Shown piece by piece: positions 1-8,990 of a stretch of DNA of 64,000 nt. Location: the NCBI RefSeq assembly GCF_013378055.1, contig NZ_CP051130.1, positions 2,544,001-2,608,000 of the forward strand. The letters are read 5' to 3'. Position numbers and translations under genes: made by a program. Origin of the DNA: Parasphingopyxis sp. CP4 (GTDB lineage Bacteria > Pseudomonadota > Alphaproteobacteria > Sphingomonadales > Sphingomonadaceae). Each line of letters begins with the position of its first letter. Within the stretch, counting starts at the first letter, position 1. Below the pieces are notes generated by a model. It searched no databases. It was not told where the DNA came from and saw only the letters and a list, made by a program, of their open reading frames with translations.

Positions 1-2291
1 AAGTGGTCGTGGATCGGCTGGTGATGCGTGAGGGCATGGAGACGCGGCTCGCCGACAGTTTCGAGACCGCGATCCGGCTCGCCGATGGGCTGGCCTATGT
101 CGATCTGGCCGATGGCGTGGTGCCCGGGCGCGAAGATGACGAGGCGAGCGGCGGTGCGATGAAGGGCGCGGGATTGCCCGATAACCGCATCGTCTTCTCG
201 GAGAAATTTGCTTGTCCGGTGTCGGGTTTCACGATCGAGGAAATCGAGCCGCGGCTCTTCTCGTTTAACGCGCCGCAAGGGGCCTGCCCGGCCTGCGATG
301 GGCTGGGTGAGAAGTTGGAGTTCGATGTCGAGCTGGTCGTGCCCAATGGGGAACTGTCCCTGAAAAAGGGCGCGGTCGTGCCCTGGGCCAAGTCCAACCC
401 GCCATCGCCCTATTATATGCAAGTGCTGGGCAGTGTGGCGCGGCATTTCGAATTTTCGATCGAGACGCCCTGGAACGAATTGAGCGAGCATCATCGCGAT
501 GTCATCCTCAATGGGACGCAGGGCCTGCCGATAACGTTGAGCTTCAAGGATGGCCGCAAAAGCTATGACGTGAAAAAGCCGTTCGAGGGCGTTGTCGGCA
601 ATCTCAATCGCCGCATGATGCAAACCGAGAGCGCCTGGATGCGTGAAGAGCTGGGCAAGTTCCAGACGGCGGCGCCATGCGAAGTGTGTGGCGGTGCGCG
701 GCTCAAGCCCGAAGCGCTGGCGGTGAAGCTTGGCGAGGAAGATATCTCGATGAGCGCGCGGCGCCCGGTCGGCCAGGCGCTGGCCTGGTTCGAAAAGCTG
801 CCCGCCAAGCTCAATGATCAGCAGCAACAGATCGCCACCCCGATCCTCAAGGAAATTGTCGAGCGGCTGGGCTTTTTGAACAATGTTGGCCTGGATTATC
901 TCAATCTCGATCGCAGCTCGGGCACATTATCGGGCGGGGAATCGCAGCGCATCCGTCTGGCGAGCCAAATCGGCTCCGGATTGTCCGGCGTTTTATACGT
1001 TCTGGATGAACCGAGCATCGGCCTGCACCAGCGCGACAATGATCGCCTGCTCGCCACGCTCAAGCGGCTCCGCGATCTCGGCAATACGGTGATCGTCGTC
1101 GAACATGACGAAGATGCGATCCGCAACGCCGATTTCATCGTCGATATGGGGCCGGGCGCCGGTGTCCATGGCGGCGAAGTGGTGACCCAGGGGACGCTCG
1201 CGAAGATCCTCAAATCGAAGAAATCGCTGACCGCCGATTATCTCAACGGCCGCAAGGCAATCACGGTCCCCGAAAAACGCCGCAAGGGCACGGGCAAGAA
1301 GCTGACGGTGAAGGGCGCGACGGCGAACAATCTCCAATCGATCAGCGCCTCGATCCCGCTCGGCACCTTCACCTGCGTCACCGGGCTATCGGGCTCGGGC
1401 AAATCCACCCTCACCATCGACACGCTCTATGCCGCCGCGGCGCGCACGCTGAATGGCGCGCGGCTGGTCGCCGGCAAGCATGATAAGCTCGAAGGCCTCG
1501 AATATCTCGATAAGGTGATCGACATCGATCAATCGCCGATCGGCCGCACGCCGCGCTCCAACCCGGCGACCTATACCGGCGCCTTTACCGCAATCCGCGA
1601 TTGGTTTGCAGGCCTGCCCGAAGCCGCGGCGCGGGGCTATAAGCCCGGGCGCTTCAGCTTCAACGTCAAGGGCGGGCGGTGCGAAGCGTGCCAGGGCGAT
1701 GGCGTTCTCAAGATCGAGATGCACTTCCTGCCGGACGTCTATGTGACCTGCGATATCTGCCACGGCGCGCGCTATAATCGCGAAACGCTGGAGGTGAAGT
1801 TCAAGGGCAAATCGATCGCCGATGTGCTCGATATGACGGTCGAAGATGCGCATGAATTCTTCAAGGCCGTCCCGCCGATCCGCGATCGCATGGCGATGCT
1901 CGAACGGGTCGGGCTCGGCTATATCAAGGTCGGCCAACAGGCGACGACGCTATCGGGCGGCGAGGCGCAACGCGTAAAACTCTCCAAGGAGCTCTCCAAA
2001 CGCGCGACCGGCCAGACGCTCTACATCCTCGATGAACCCACCACGGGTCTGCATTTCGAAGATGTCCGCAAACTGCTGGAGGTCCTCCACGCGCTGGTTG
2101 AACAGGGCAATACTGTGGTCGTCATCGAACATAATCTCGACGTCATCAAAACCGCCGACCATATCCTCGATCTCGGCCCCGAAGGCGGTGACAAGGGCGG
2201 CGAGATTGTCGCCCAAGGCACGCCGGAAGAAGTCGCCAAGACCAAGGGCAGTTTTACCGGCGGGTACCTCAAGGACATGCTCGGGAAGTAA
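1..2291 (+). CDS. uvrA: UvrA excinuclease ABC subunit A (5' end missing)
   Basis: UvrA is the damage-recognising, DNA-binding ATPase of nucleotide excision repair; as a dimer it loads UvrB at lesions. The window holds about 762 C-terminal residues of a protein usually near 950, so the gene begins before base 1 and the GTG at base 3 is not a true start. Visible are the zinc module with CPVSG and CPAC (fragment residues 71-98), CEVCGG, the first ABC signature [11 protein letters not shown], a Walker [10 protein letters not shown], a second zinc module (CEACQG then [10 protein letters not shown]), the second signature [11 protein letters not shown] and Walker [13 protein letters not shown]. Both halves of the tandem ABC ATPase appear intact in the visible part. 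The next gene starts about 105 bp downstream. Confidence 0.97.
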   Translation, partial: VVVDRLVMREGMETRLADSFETAIRLADGLAYVDLADGVVPGREDDEASGGAMKGAGLPDNRIVFSEKFACPVSGFTIEEIEPRLFSFNAPQGACPACDGLGEKLEFDVELVVPNGELSLKKGAVVPWAKSNPPSPYYMQVLGSVARHFEFSIETPWNELSEHHRDVILNGTQGLPITLSFKDGRKSYDVKKPFEGVVGNLNRRMMQTESAWMREELGKFQTAAPCEVCGGARLKPEALAVKLGEEDISMSARRPVGQALAWFEKLPAKLNDQQQQIATPILKEIVERLGFLNNVGLDYLNLDRSSGTLSGGESQRIRLASQIGSGLSGVLYVLDEPSIGLHQRDNDRLLATLKRLRDLGNTVIVVEHDEDAIRNADFIVDMGPGAGVHGGEVVTQGTLAKILKSKKSLTADYLNGRKAITVPEKRRKGTGKKLTVKGATANNLQSISASIPLGTFTCVTGLSGSGKSTLTIDTLYAAAARTLNGARLVAGKHDKLEGLEYLDKVIDIDQSPIGRTPRSNPATYTGAFTAIRDWFAGLPEAAARGYKPGRFSFNVKGGRCEACQGDGVLKIEMHFLPDVYVTCDICHGARYNRETLEVKFKGKSIADVLDMTVEDAHEFFKAVPPIRDRMAMLERVGLGYIKVGQQATTLSGGEAQRVKLSKELSKRATGQTLYILDEPTTGLHFEDVRKLLEVLHALVEQGNTVVVIEHNLDVIKTADHILDLGPEGGDKGGEIVAQGTPEEVAKTKGSFTGGYLKDMLGK

Positions 2292-2396
2292 GGCCCGCCA
2301 GCGCCGCGCGCTTCGCCCGCACCCCCGCTCCCACATTGACCGGCACTCCCCCGCGCCTATGCTCGGCTACACACCAGGCGATGCGGGGGGTGAGCC

Positions 2397-2906
2397 ATGG
2401 ATCTTGAACTGTTTTTCCTGACAACGGCGGAGATATCGGTCGTGCTGATCGGTTTTGTCACGGTCTTCTTGACCGTCGTGATGGGCGGGCGCGAGGCGAG
2501 CAAGCCGGATCGGATGCACAGCCGCGCGCTGCTCACCGCGGCCTATCCCTTGCTCTTCGTGCCCCTCGTCCCGATTGCCGCGGACGCCTATGGCGCGAGC
2601 GAAGCGACATCCCTGTTCGCCTTTCACATCGCCGGCGCGGCGACCAGCACCTGCATCGGCGTCGTCATGACCTGGTTCTATTCCCGGCTCAGCTGGAAGG
2701 AGATCAAGGAAGTCGGCCTTGTCCACACGACCGTCTCCTTTGGCACTGGCTATGCGGCGGGCGGCTTCTTCTTCGCCGGCGCGCTCGGCTATGCGCCGCA
2801 GGGCAACGCCGTCGTCGCCGTCATCTTCAGCTTCCTTCTCACCGGCACCGCACTATTCAGTTTTGCCGCGCAGCAGATGCGACTGTTCGAGTGGCGGCGG
2901 CCATGA
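2397..2906 (+). CDS. Small integral membrane protein, function unknown
   Basis: A 169-residue protein with four or five hydrophobic segments (roughly residues 7-30, 45-65, 73-93, 108-130 and 138-158) and short charged loops. No enzyme motif is visible. The start is supported by a strong purine-rich ribosome binding site (GGGGGGTGAG) just before ATG. The next gene, also a small membrane protein, begins 14 bp after this stop, so the two are probably co-transcribed and may act together, but nothing in the sequence gives the role. I do not recognise the family. Confidence 0.75.
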   Translation: MDLELFFLTTAEISVVLIGFVTVFLTVVMGGREASKPDRMHSRALLTAAYPLLFVPLVPIAADAYGASEATSLFAFHIAGAATSTCIGVVMTWFYSRLSWKEIKEVGLVHTTVSFGTGYAAGGFFFAGALGYAPQGNAVVAVIFSFLLTGTALFSFAAQQMRLFEWRRP

Positions 2907-2919
2907 GGGGCGCGCCACA

Positions 2920-3441
2920 ATGAGCCGGGGCGTTGCCTTCCTCGTGATGATCGGGGTCAGCCTGTTCCTCGGCATGATGATCGGCTGGGTCGCGCCGCTC
3001 GCCTTCCCGCCCATCGCGCAAATCGCCCAGCCCTTTGTCTGCCCGGATGGCGCGCTGCTCCAGGATGTGATCCGCGGCCAATCCGGCAGCGAAATCACCT
3101 ATAACAGCGCCTTCCAATGCGTGAGCGAAGCGGGCGCGGCCGAAGATGTCACGGCCTATGCGATCCTAACCGCGATGGGCCTGTACAGCGCCATCGCCTT
3201 CGTCCTCCTCTACGGCGCCAGCCTGCGCATGCGCCACTCCCGCGCCGCCCGCCTCCGCGTAGTGGTAGAAGCCATGGACGCCCCCGGCGTGTCGATCGAC
3301 GGCAACACCATCAACATGCGCTCCGCCACGCTTGAAACAAAGCTAGACGTCCTCGCGACGTTGAGGACGCAAGCGCTGATCGATGAGGCGACCTATGAGA
3401 CGCTGGTGGCGCGGGCGAAGGCCAAAGCGCGGAATGGGTGA
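2920..3441 (+). CDS. Two-TM membrane protein with SHOCT-like C-terminus
   Basis: A 173-residue protein, taking the ATG at 2920, which puts the first hydrophobic segment (about residues 5-27) at the N-terminus. A second membrane segment lies near residues 83-103. Between them is a short extracytoplasmic loop with two cysteines. The cytoplasmic tail ends in a helical pair (LATLRTQALIDEATYETLVARAKA) that resembles the short C-terminal SHOCT-type helices of membrane proteins; this is a weak likeness. It lies 14 bp behind the preceding membrane protein gene, suggesting one operon. The longer in-frame extension back to 2719 would overlap that gene and is not credible. Confidence 0.65.
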   Translation: MSRGVAFLVMIGVSLFLGMMIGWVAPLAFPPIAQIAQPFVCPDGALLQDVIRGQSGSEITYNSAFQCVSEAGAAEDVTAYAILTAMGLYSAIAFVLLYGASLRMRHSRAARLRVVVEAMDAPGVSIDGNTINMRSATLETKLDVLATLRTQALIDEATYETLVARAKAKARNG

Positions 3442-3539
3442 GGGGGCGCGCCTGGGCTGGAGGCACACTCGAACAGGGCGTCAAGGCGAAGGATAGTCTT
3501 GCCGTCGGCAATTTGAGGGATATGCTCAAGCGGTGGTGA
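3438..3539 (+). pseudogene. Possible 3' gene remnant
   Basis: Directly after the preceding gene an open frame from a GTG at 3438 reads 33 residues and ends GNLRDMLKRW before a stop. The composition looks like the C-terminus of a real protein rather than random frame, but there is no upstream coding part. It lies next to the AT-rich gene on the other strand, so it may be what is left of a gene interrupted when that gene arrived. Low certainty; it may be chance. Confidence 0.2.
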
Positions 3540-3632
3540 CGCCGGTCCTGATCACATCGAAGGAAATCGAGATGTATGCTGGAGAAAGTGATGGCCGTAA
3601 CACCGTCAGAGTCATGAAGATGAGTGTGATGC

Positions 3633-5156
3633 TTACCCTGAAGGCTGCTCCTTGGCAGCCAAATCTTGCTCCGCCTCATCACCATCTGTTTCATCATCGC
3701 TTGTGTTTTCAGTGGTAGGCTCGATGCCTGGCGTACTATTGCTGCCTTTCTCCAACGATGCAGCACTACCAAATCCCGGAATTTTCAGGCTTTCGAAGGG
3801 CGAGCGCCTCGGCAGGCTAGGTTCAAAATCGCGCGACAGATAGTCTTTGAGATGATCACGCAGCATATCCATTTTTAGCGTCAGCCTCTTCGAGTATTTC
3901 TCGTCGACTGACATATCGAGCTCATCCTCAACTGAGTACGAAATGTCTTTCGCAATGATCCCTATTTTGCTGAGTGACAATTTTTGGCGATTCACTCTAA
4001 CCATCTCGAGGATGAACATTCTGGCAAGATAGTAGCAAGCAGTTATGATAGTTACCGCTACAACTACGAATGGCATTCTTGAAATCAATATTGCGAGGAT
4101 GTTTAAGTCATCTTCGCCAGTAATTTTTGTCGTTAGATCAACAGCGCCACTGACCAAGATCACAAACATTATTGCGATTACAATTATCGGGATAGCCGCC
4201 AAACCCGTGTAGAATCGAATGTCTTTAGCTCCCTGTGAAACAAAATCCGATAGCTCACTAGGAAAAAGATTAATATCTGCTGTCAAAGACTTAACTCTTG
4301 AGTCCTTCTTTATTATTGAGCGCGCGAGCTTTGAACGAATGTCCGAAATCTCGCCAATTCTATTTTTCTGGTCTTCAATTTTCTGATTGTTCTCACGGAT
4401 CGATTGCTCAAGACTTTCTATTCGAGCGATGGCCTCATCTCGCCGCGATCTTGCTTTGCCAAGATCAGTATTTGTGTCCTGAAGTTGGCTTTTTGCCAGT
4501 GCTATCTCTTCTTCTAGCTGGTCTCGCGTAGTTTCTCTGTCGCGAAGCTCGGTCAACGCTGACAGGGTCTCGTCTTGTTTTCTTTCGAACTCAGTTAGGA
4601 CTTCTTCTCTCTGACGTTCGAGATCGTCGACAAACTCGCCAAATTTTGAAGCGTCGCTCTGGGCAAAACCATACAGGGTGACACCCACTATTTTACCCCG
4701 TGACAATCTTCGGCGAGGTGGTCGAAAAGCAACTTCTTTTACAAACCTATTTATAGATTGACGGATAACGTTGTTTCGCGGTGAAATTTCGGTTTTGTGC
4801 TGCAGACCATCCAAATCTACATAGGTGAATTCGAAGTCAGCGACGGAATTGTAATTGTCGGTTGTAACAATGATTTGTTCGATAAAAACCGGTTCATCGA
4901 ATTCGTATTTGAACCAGATCCGCTTGCCGACAATGGCCGTGTCGTCCCCGCTGTTCGCAAGTAGGCGAACTGTTTTTTTGTCATGTCGCTGAACAAGGTC
5001 GAAAGGAAGTTGGCCTATCTCAGGTGCTGCTTCGACATTTAAATCAACTGATGCATTGATCTCCTCACTTGCTTTGTCGGAAGGCGTGAGAACAGGCTGC
5101 GGTGGAACGGGCGAGGGTTCTGCGGTTTCATCGGAAGAATCGTTCGAACTAACCAT
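3633..5156 (-). CDS. Coiled-coil two-TM protein with N-terminal beta domain, AT-rich, probably acquired
   Basis: A 507-residue protein of unknown function. Residues 1-50 are acidic and Ser/Pro-rich. Residues about 55-165 form a predicted beta-rich, discoidin-like globular domain (KRIWFKYEFDEPVFIEQI, FEFTYVDLDG). Residues about 175-285 are a long charged coiled coil (ERQREEVLTEFERKQDETL and following). Two membrane segments follow, near 310-335 and 355-385 (AAIPIIVIAIMFVILVSGAV and PFVVVAVTIITACYYLA), then a basic region and an acidic disordered tail. There is no signal peptide, so the N-terminal domain and coil are probably cytoplasmic. Base composition and codon use (TTT, ATT, AAA common) are clearly more AT-rich than both flanks, which suggests horizontal acquisition. 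The architecture recalls membrane-anchored sensors of defence or exclusion systems, but no catalytic motif supports that. Confidence 0.8.
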   Translation of the reverse strand: MVSSNDSSDETAEPSPVPPQPVLTPSDKASEEINASVDLNVEAAPEIGQLPFDLVQRHDKKTVRLLANSGDDTAIVGKRIWFKYEFDEPVFIEQIIVTTDNYNSVADFEFTYVDLDGLQHKTEISPRNNVIRQSINRFVKEVAFRPPRRRLSRGKIVGVTLYGFAQSDASKFGEFVDDLERQREEVLTEFERKQDETLSALTELRDRETTRDQLEEEIALAKSQLQDTNTDLGKARSRRDEAIARIESLEQSIRENNQKIEDQKNRIGEISDIRSKLARSIIKKDSRVKSLTADINLFPSELSDFVSQGAKDIRFYTGLAAIPIIVIAIMFVILVSGAVDLTTKITGEDDLNILAILISRMPFVVVAVTIITACYYLARMFILEMVRVNRQKLSLSKIGIIAKDISYSVEDELDMSVDEKYSKRLTLKMDMLRDHLKDYLSRDFEPSLPRRSPFESLKIPGFGSAASLEKGSNSTPGIEPTTENTSDDETDGDEAEQDLAAKEQPSG

Positions 5157-5423
5157 AACACATAAAACTCCTATCTTCCTGTTTTGTTCTGCTCTGAACT
5201 AGCCTTGTCAAGGTGCATATCCCGAAAGATTAGATCCATTTTGAATTGCATTTATTCGGTGCGCAGCGCGCTCATGATTTCCACAACCCCTTGAAATGTT
5301 GGAGGTCATCTGGCTCATACTGTTAGATGACCCATTATAAAAACCCGCATCGCCCGGGTGGCTATTTGCATGTCCCGTCCATCTTCACCCTGAGCCCTGT
5401 GCCTGCCGATCGGCGGCCTGCTG

Positions 5424-5547
5424 GTCATCCTCGCGAAGGCGGGGATCTCAAGCGGCTGGCTCCGACGCGTGCGGTTACAGATTCCCGCCTGCGCGGGAAT
5501 GACGGGGGTGACGCGGGAATGACGGGTTGACGCAGGAATGACGGTGC
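5424..5547. repeat. REP-like palindrome and 19-bp tandem repeats
   Basis: The 459-bp gap 5157-5615 has no convincing gene. It contains a GTCATCCTCGCGAAGGCGGG motif at 5424, a palindrome ATTCCCGC-ctgc-GCGGGAAT at 5481-5500, and three tandem copies of a 19-bp unit (GCGCGGGAATGACGGGGGT-like) at 5491-5547. Such short palindromes between genes are typical of repetitive extragenic elements of sphingomonads. A CACCCTGAG motif at 5388 belongs to the same class of intergenic repeats. Directly upstream of a coding gene, they may affect transcript ends or be remnants of REP-associated transposition; that is inference. Confidence 0.7.
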
Positions 5548-5615
5548 CGGGGTGGCGCGCGGCGCGTTGCTCTGCCTAAAGAGCAGGGCGACACATAAAG
5601 GGGAGCGCACACATC

Positions 5616-6230
5616 ATGTCGAAACTCAAGATCGCCTGGCTGGCCTTGCTGCTGATCCTCTTTGGGGCCTTCTGGTATTGGTATGGCGGCACCGGCGATC
5701 CGCTGTCTGTCGAGGAAGGCACTGCGATGCTCGACGAGATTGAGGCGGCGCATGAGGCGGCGGGCAATCCGCGTTCGATGAGCGATTTCCGGGCCAATAT
5801 CGAAGCCATGTTGCCCAATGACGATGGCGGGGAGTTTTACGCGGTGAACCTCGAACAGCTGCGCGAGGGGCCGGAGGCCGAGGCGGCGGACGCGGCCTAT
5901 GCGCGCGCGGTGTTCCCGGCGCTGCTCAAGCGGGGCGCTATCCCGATCTATGTCGGCGACACGGCGGGTCTGATGCTCGGCCAATATGGCGCCGAGGTCG
6001 ATCGGGTGGCGATCGTGCGGTATCGCTCGCTGCGCGACATGCTCGACATGAATCTCGATCCGGGCATGATCGCTGGCGTGCCGCACAAATTCGCCTCGCT
6101 CGACCATACAGAAGTGTTCATCACCCGGGCGACGCTCTCTGCGGTCCATGTGCGATTGACGCTGGCGCTGGTGCTGCTGGTGATCGGGTTTCTCGGGTTG
6201 AAGCTGATCGATCGGATGCGGGGATATTAG
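5616..6230 (+). CDS. Hypothetical protein anchored by two terminal membrane helices
   Basis: A 204-residue protein with a hydrophobic N-terminal segment (residues 5-24, LKIAWLALLLILFGAFWYWY) and a C-terminal membrane helix (about 175-197). The roughly 150 residues between are acidic and helical (MLDEIEAAHEAAGNPRSMSDF) and are likely extracytoplasmic. GGGGAG lies about 11 nt before the ATG. No recognised family or catalytic motif. It stands alone between repeat-rich intergenic regions. Confidence 0.7.
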   Translation: MSKLKIAWLALLLILFGAFWYWYGGTGDPLSVEEGTAMLDEIEAAHEAAGNPRSMSDFRANIEAMLPNDDGGEFYAVNLEQLREGPEAEAADAAYARAVFPALLKRGAIPIYVGDTAGLMLGQYGAEVDRVAIVRYRSLRDMLDMNLDPGMIAGVPHKFASLDHTEVFITRATLSAVHVRLTLALVLLVIGFLGLKLIDRMRGY

Positions 6231-6300
6231 GGGAGGGGGAGCGGGCTGGTACCGCGCTCGACCGCTAGGTTGAGTCTGACACTCTAAAACCCCCACCGCC

Positions 6301-6390
6301 CTGTGCTCCGGCGGAGGCCGGAGCCTAGGCCCGTATTCTCAGTGTTTCCGGAACCCGGTGGACTGGGCTCCGGCCTGCGCCGGAGCACAG
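6301..6390. repeat. Paired REP-like inverted repeat
   Basis: Two 26-bp arms, 6301-6326 and 6365-6390, are inverted copies of each other with 24 of 26 matches (CTGTGCTCCGGCGGAGGCCG versus its complement), and each arm is itself partly palindromic. This is a BIME-like arrangement. It lies between convergent genes (5616-6230 forward, 6404-6877 reverse), so it could serve as a bidirectional transcription end. The bases before it, 6245-6283, also resemble the sequence at 25680-25714. Confidence 0.75.
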
Positions 6391-6403
6391 GCGCAGACAG
6401 AAG

Positions 6404-6877
6404 CTACTCCGCTTCTTCCACACCCCTTCGCGGCCACAGGCTCAGCGCGAGCAGGACAAGCCCGGCGACAACGAAGGGCAGGTTGGCGGCGGCGCCTGGG
6501 GCTGTCTCGACGGTCTCGATCGGCTTGATATGGCCGATATAGAGCCGCACCGCATATTCGAGGGTGAAGAGGAGATAGAGGAGCGGGATCAGTGCGCGGT
6601 ATCGGATGAGCGCGATGAGGTAGATAAGGCCGATGAGGAGCTGGCTCAGGCCCCAGAGCGCGAAGATGGTAATGACTGCGGCCGCGCCGGCGTCCGTATA
6701 GCTGTCGAGCGGGATGGTCGCGATGGTCTGGGCACCGCCATCGGGCGCGAAGATATGATGCTGGCTGCGCCATAAGGTGACGGCCGTCAGCGGGACGAAC
6801 AGCCACAGCGCAATCCGCTTGCCTGGGAAGATATTGGTGATGGTCTTGGGGAACAGGCGGGTGAGAAGGGCCGTCAT
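6404..6877 (-). CDS. Small four-TM membrane protein
   Basis: A 157-residue protein starting MTALLTRLFPKTITNIFPGK at 6877, where an AGGAAA site lies about nine bases upstream; the in-frame extension to 7015 would run into the csp promoter and is rejected. Four hydrophobic segments are visible, near residues 23-42, 62-86, 90-115 and 128-148. The tail is acidic (VEEAE). No motif indicates substrate or activity; it may be a DoxX-like or general small membrane protein, but I cannot assign it. Confidence 0.7.
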   Translation of the reverse strand: MTALLTRLFPKTITNIFPGKRIALWLFVPLTAVTLWRSQHHIFAPDGGAQTIATIPLDSYTDAGAAAVITIFALWGLSQLLIGLIYLIALIRYRALIPLLYLLFTLEYAVRLYIGHIKPIETVETAPGAAANLPFVVAGLVLLALSLWPRRGVEEAE

Positions 6878-6978
6878 GAGGTTGGGTTTCCTGCGGTTGG
6901 GGCGCTGCTGCGTCGAACTGGGAAATTGGGTATCGATGCGCCGGTCTGACTGCAACGATCTGCTAACCACGCTTTCGT

Positions 6979-7007
6979 TTGCACTTATCCACAGGGGGTC
7001 GTATAGG
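6979..7007 (+). promoter_or_regulatory. Sigma-70-type promoter of the cold-shock gene
   Basis: TTGCAC (6979-6984) and TATAGG (7002-7007) are separated by exactly 17 bp. Transcription from here would give a 5' leader of about 145 nt before the csp start at 7160, matching the long leaders known for cold-shock genes. No other promoter-like pair of this quality is seen upstream of csp. Confidence 0.55.
6985..6993 (+). promoter_or_regulatory. Perfect DnaA box inside the csp promoter spacer
   Basis: TTATCCACA matches the classical high-affinity DnaA-binding nonamer at every base and lies directly after the -35 hexamer. A DnaA protein bound here would cover the promoter. A nonamer can occur by chance, so this is a candidate only. 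Confidence 0.45.
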
Positions 7008-7159
7008 GGCGCCACTGCCGATGTCGCACGTGGCGACGGACTAAGGCGTCCAGCGCCCTCTATTCCCTCAATACTTCAGCATTCAGACGCAGGCCGCATC
7101 CGGTGTTCGGGCGTGGCTCACTCCCTCATGACGAGGGCCCCAATAAAGGGAATACGAAT

Positions 7160-7366
7160 ATGCCTATTGGCAAAGTAAAATTTTTCAATGAACAAAAAGG
7201 CTATGGTTTCATTGAGCCGGAAGAAGGCGGAAACGACGCTTTTGTTCATATGACAGCTGTTCAGGCTGCCGGGATGACGACGCTGAAAGAAGACCAGCGC
7301 GTTTCCTATGAGCTCGAAGAGAGCCGTAACGGCAAGATGGCCGCTACGAACCTCGAAGAAGCCTAA
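7160..7366 (+). CDS. csp: Cold-shock domain protein
   Basis: A 68-residue single-domain CspA-type RNA/ssDNA-binding protein that melts mRNA structure. It has the KVKFFNEQKGYGFIEPEEGG and DAFVHM RNA-binding motifs (RNP1 KGYGFI, RNP2 FVHM) and the usual family length. The true start is the ATG at 7160 (MPIGKVKFF), preceded by AAAGGGAATACGAAT; upstream in-frame codons lie in the leader. It is a single-gene transcription unit with its own promoter and a strong terminator. The roughly 145-nt leader may fold for temperature-dependent translation, as in other csp genes. Confidence 0.95.
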   Translation: MPIGKVKFFNEQKGYGFIEPEEGGNDAFVHMTAVQAAGMTTLKEDQRVSYELEESRNGKMAATNLEEA

Positions 7367-7386
7367 GCCGCTTCGGTTTGAGTTTG

Positions 7387-7424
7387 AAAAGGGCGGTGGG
7401 GCTTCGGCTCTGCCGCCCTTTTTG
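7387..7424 (+). terminator. Rho-independent terminator of csp
   Basis: A GC-rich stem AAAAGGGCGG / CCGCCCTTTTT encloses a loop containing GGGGCTTCGGCTCTG and ends in a run of T, 20 bp after the csp stop. The symmetrical A and T tracts suggest it also serves the convergent methyltransferase gene. Confidence 0.85.
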
Positions 7425-7432
7425 CGTCCGGG

Positions 7433-8341
7433 CTATGGGGTGCGTTCGGCCTGCCAGCCGGCATCGCCACTGATGTTGGAGCCGCTCACCGTGCCGGCAA
7501 ACTGATGCGCACCATCATTGGTACGAATACGAAAGCTGATGGCCGCGCCAGTGATGCGCCCCTCGGTGATCACGGCGGTGCTGCCATCCGACCGGGTCGC
7601 TGTGCCGGTGAAGAACTGAAAGCGTTGCCGCAAATCGAGCAGGGCTCCACCTTCCTGCTCCGTCATCTGCCAGCGGCCCTCAACCTGCGCGGGCACGACC
7701 CACAGATAGGCATGCGCCCCGCCAACACGCACTTCGTCGTCCGGCTGCCAGTCGCCCATGTCGAAGGCATGGGATACGACACGCGTGCCGGGACGCATCT
7801 CTTCGAGGATCCTCGGTCGCAGCCGCATATTCACCTCGGGCAGCAAGAACATCGTCAGCACATCGGCATCGGCGATCGGCGTATCAAACAGGTCCTCGGC
7901 GCGAAACTCGGTGCGCTCTGCTACGCCCGCAGCGCTCGCATTGGCCTCGGCATCGCGGACCAGCGAGGGGTCGATATCAACGCCAAGGCCACTCGCGCCA
8001 AAATCGCGCGCGGCGACAATCAGGATCCGGCCATCACCAGTGCCCAGATCGATGACCCGTTCATCGGGTTGTACGTCTGCCATTTCGAGCATCGCCTCGA
8101 CAAGCTCATATCGGGTTTCGGCATAGGGAACGTCCAGCGCGGGTGATGATCCGAAGAGCGAATCAAGCGAACATTGCGCGCTCGTCACCGACAGGCATCG
8201 CATGCCCAGCAACGCTGCCGCCGTCAGCAGGGCCGCAAGTCCCAATCCAATCGCCTTTGCTTGCCAGCTACCGATCTGCTTGCCCCCTGTGTCTGGCCGT
8301 CTCGTTCGGCCGGTTCGATGGTTCGCAGGGTGATATCGCAC
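7433..8341 (-). CDS. Membrane-anchored SAM-dependent methyltransferase-like protein
   Basis: About 302 residues from a GTG at 8341; the longer frame to 8434 overlaps the divergent gene, so this start is preferred but uncertain. A membrane anchor (AIGLGLAALLTAAALLGMRC) is followed by a class I methyltransferase core: VIDLGTGDGRILIVAARDFG (SAM-binding motif I), GVDIDPSLV (motif II) and DADVLTMFLLPEVN. The final 80 residues form a beta-rich extension (TGTATRSDGSTAVITEGRIT) unusual for a simple methyltransferase. The core resembles small methyltransferases with a DLGxGDGR motif. If the anchor is correct, the catalytic part may face the periplasm, like the exported methyltransferase gene at 15904. 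Substrate unknown. Confidence 0.75.
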   Translation of the reverse strand: MRYHPANHRTGRTRRPDTGGKQIGSWQAKAIGLGLAALLTAAALLGMRCLSVTSAQCSLDSLFGSSPALDVPYAETRYELVEAMLEMADVQPDERVIDLGTGDGRILIVAARDFGASGLGVDIDPSLVRDAEANASAAGVAERTEFRAEDLFDTPIADADVLTMFLLPEVNMRLRPRILEEMRPGTRVVSHAFDMGDWQPDDEVRVGGAHAYLWVVPAQVEGRWQMTEQEGGALLDLRQRFQFFTGTATRSDGSTAVITEGRITGAAISFRIRTNDGAHQFAGTVSGSNISGDAGWQAERTP

Positions 8342-8379
8342 CGGGTAGCGTGTTAGACTAGCGGAAAAGGGGATAGACA

Positions 8380-8973
8380 ATGACAGTCTTTCGAAACAGC
8401 GCAGTTGTGCTGGCCAGCGTGATTCTGGCGGCACCGGCGATGGCCGATCATCACGACGTGGCGGACGATTGCCCGAGCGTTGTCGATGACGCAGGTCATG
8501 GTCCCGATGTTGGAAGCGCCGAGTATGAACAAGCGTGCCAGTATCAGCGCGATCTTGCTGCGGTTCGCGCTCATGGCGAGCAATGGAAATCCCTCTATGA
8601 GGCGGGCGACTTCGACACGCTGGAAACGCTGTACACGCCCGATGCCATTCTCATGACAGCTGGAGCGCCGCGTCTTAATGGCCCGGGCGAAATCGTTGGT
8701 CGCTTTCGTCAGAGTCATGCGGCCGGATGGCGCGCGACGATTGATTTCCAGGAGGAAGATTTGGAGATCAATGGCGACCGCGCTGACCTGATCGCGCTGT
8801 ACTGGATGACAATAAGCCCACCGGAAGGCGATGTGATTGAAGCGATGGGCCGGTCCTGGCTGACCTTCGAGCGCGGCGAAGATGGAGTGTGGCGCTTGTG
8901 GAGAGATATGGACAATCGCGCCCCGGATGTGACGGCGGATATGCGGCCCTCCGACACCACGGACGGATCCTGA
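8380..8973 (+). CDS. Exported SnoaL/NTF2-like protein
   Basis: A 197-residue protein with a signal peptide (MTVFRNSAVVLASVILAAPAMA, cleavage after AMA) and a conserved-looking NTF2-fold core: EQWKSLYEAGDFDTLETLYTPDAILM, GPGEIVGRFRQ and FEEDGVWRL-like closing strands. This matches the DUF4440/SnoaL-like group. Members of the group are small ligand-binding or isomerase-type domains; the exported form has no known substrate. A purine-rich site (AAAAGGGG) precedes the ATG. It is divergent from the methyltransferase-like gene and may share a promoter region with it. Confidence 0.8.
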   Translation: MTVFRNSAVVLASVILAAPAMADHHDVADDCPSVVDDAGHGPDVGSAEYEQACQYQRDLAAVRAHGEQWKSLYEAGDFDTLETLYTPDAILMTAGAPRLNGPGEIVGRFRQSHAAGWRATIDFQEEDLEINGDRADLIALYWMTISPPEGDVIEAMGRSWLTFERGEDGVWRLWRDMDNRAPDVTADMRPSDTTDGS

Positions 8974-8990
8974 GCCGCGGCCGATCGTGG

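Noticed and set aside
3-2291. GTG at base 3 as a true start of uvrA
   Set aside because: The fragment lacks the N-terminal ATPase motif of UvrA and is about 190 residues short, so the gene continues upstream of the window.
5475-6296. 273-codon open frame on the minus strand across 5.5-6.3 kb
   Set aside because: It is antisense to the membrane protein gene at 5616 and runs through palindromic repeats at both ends; the forward gene has a proper ribosome site and membrane helices.
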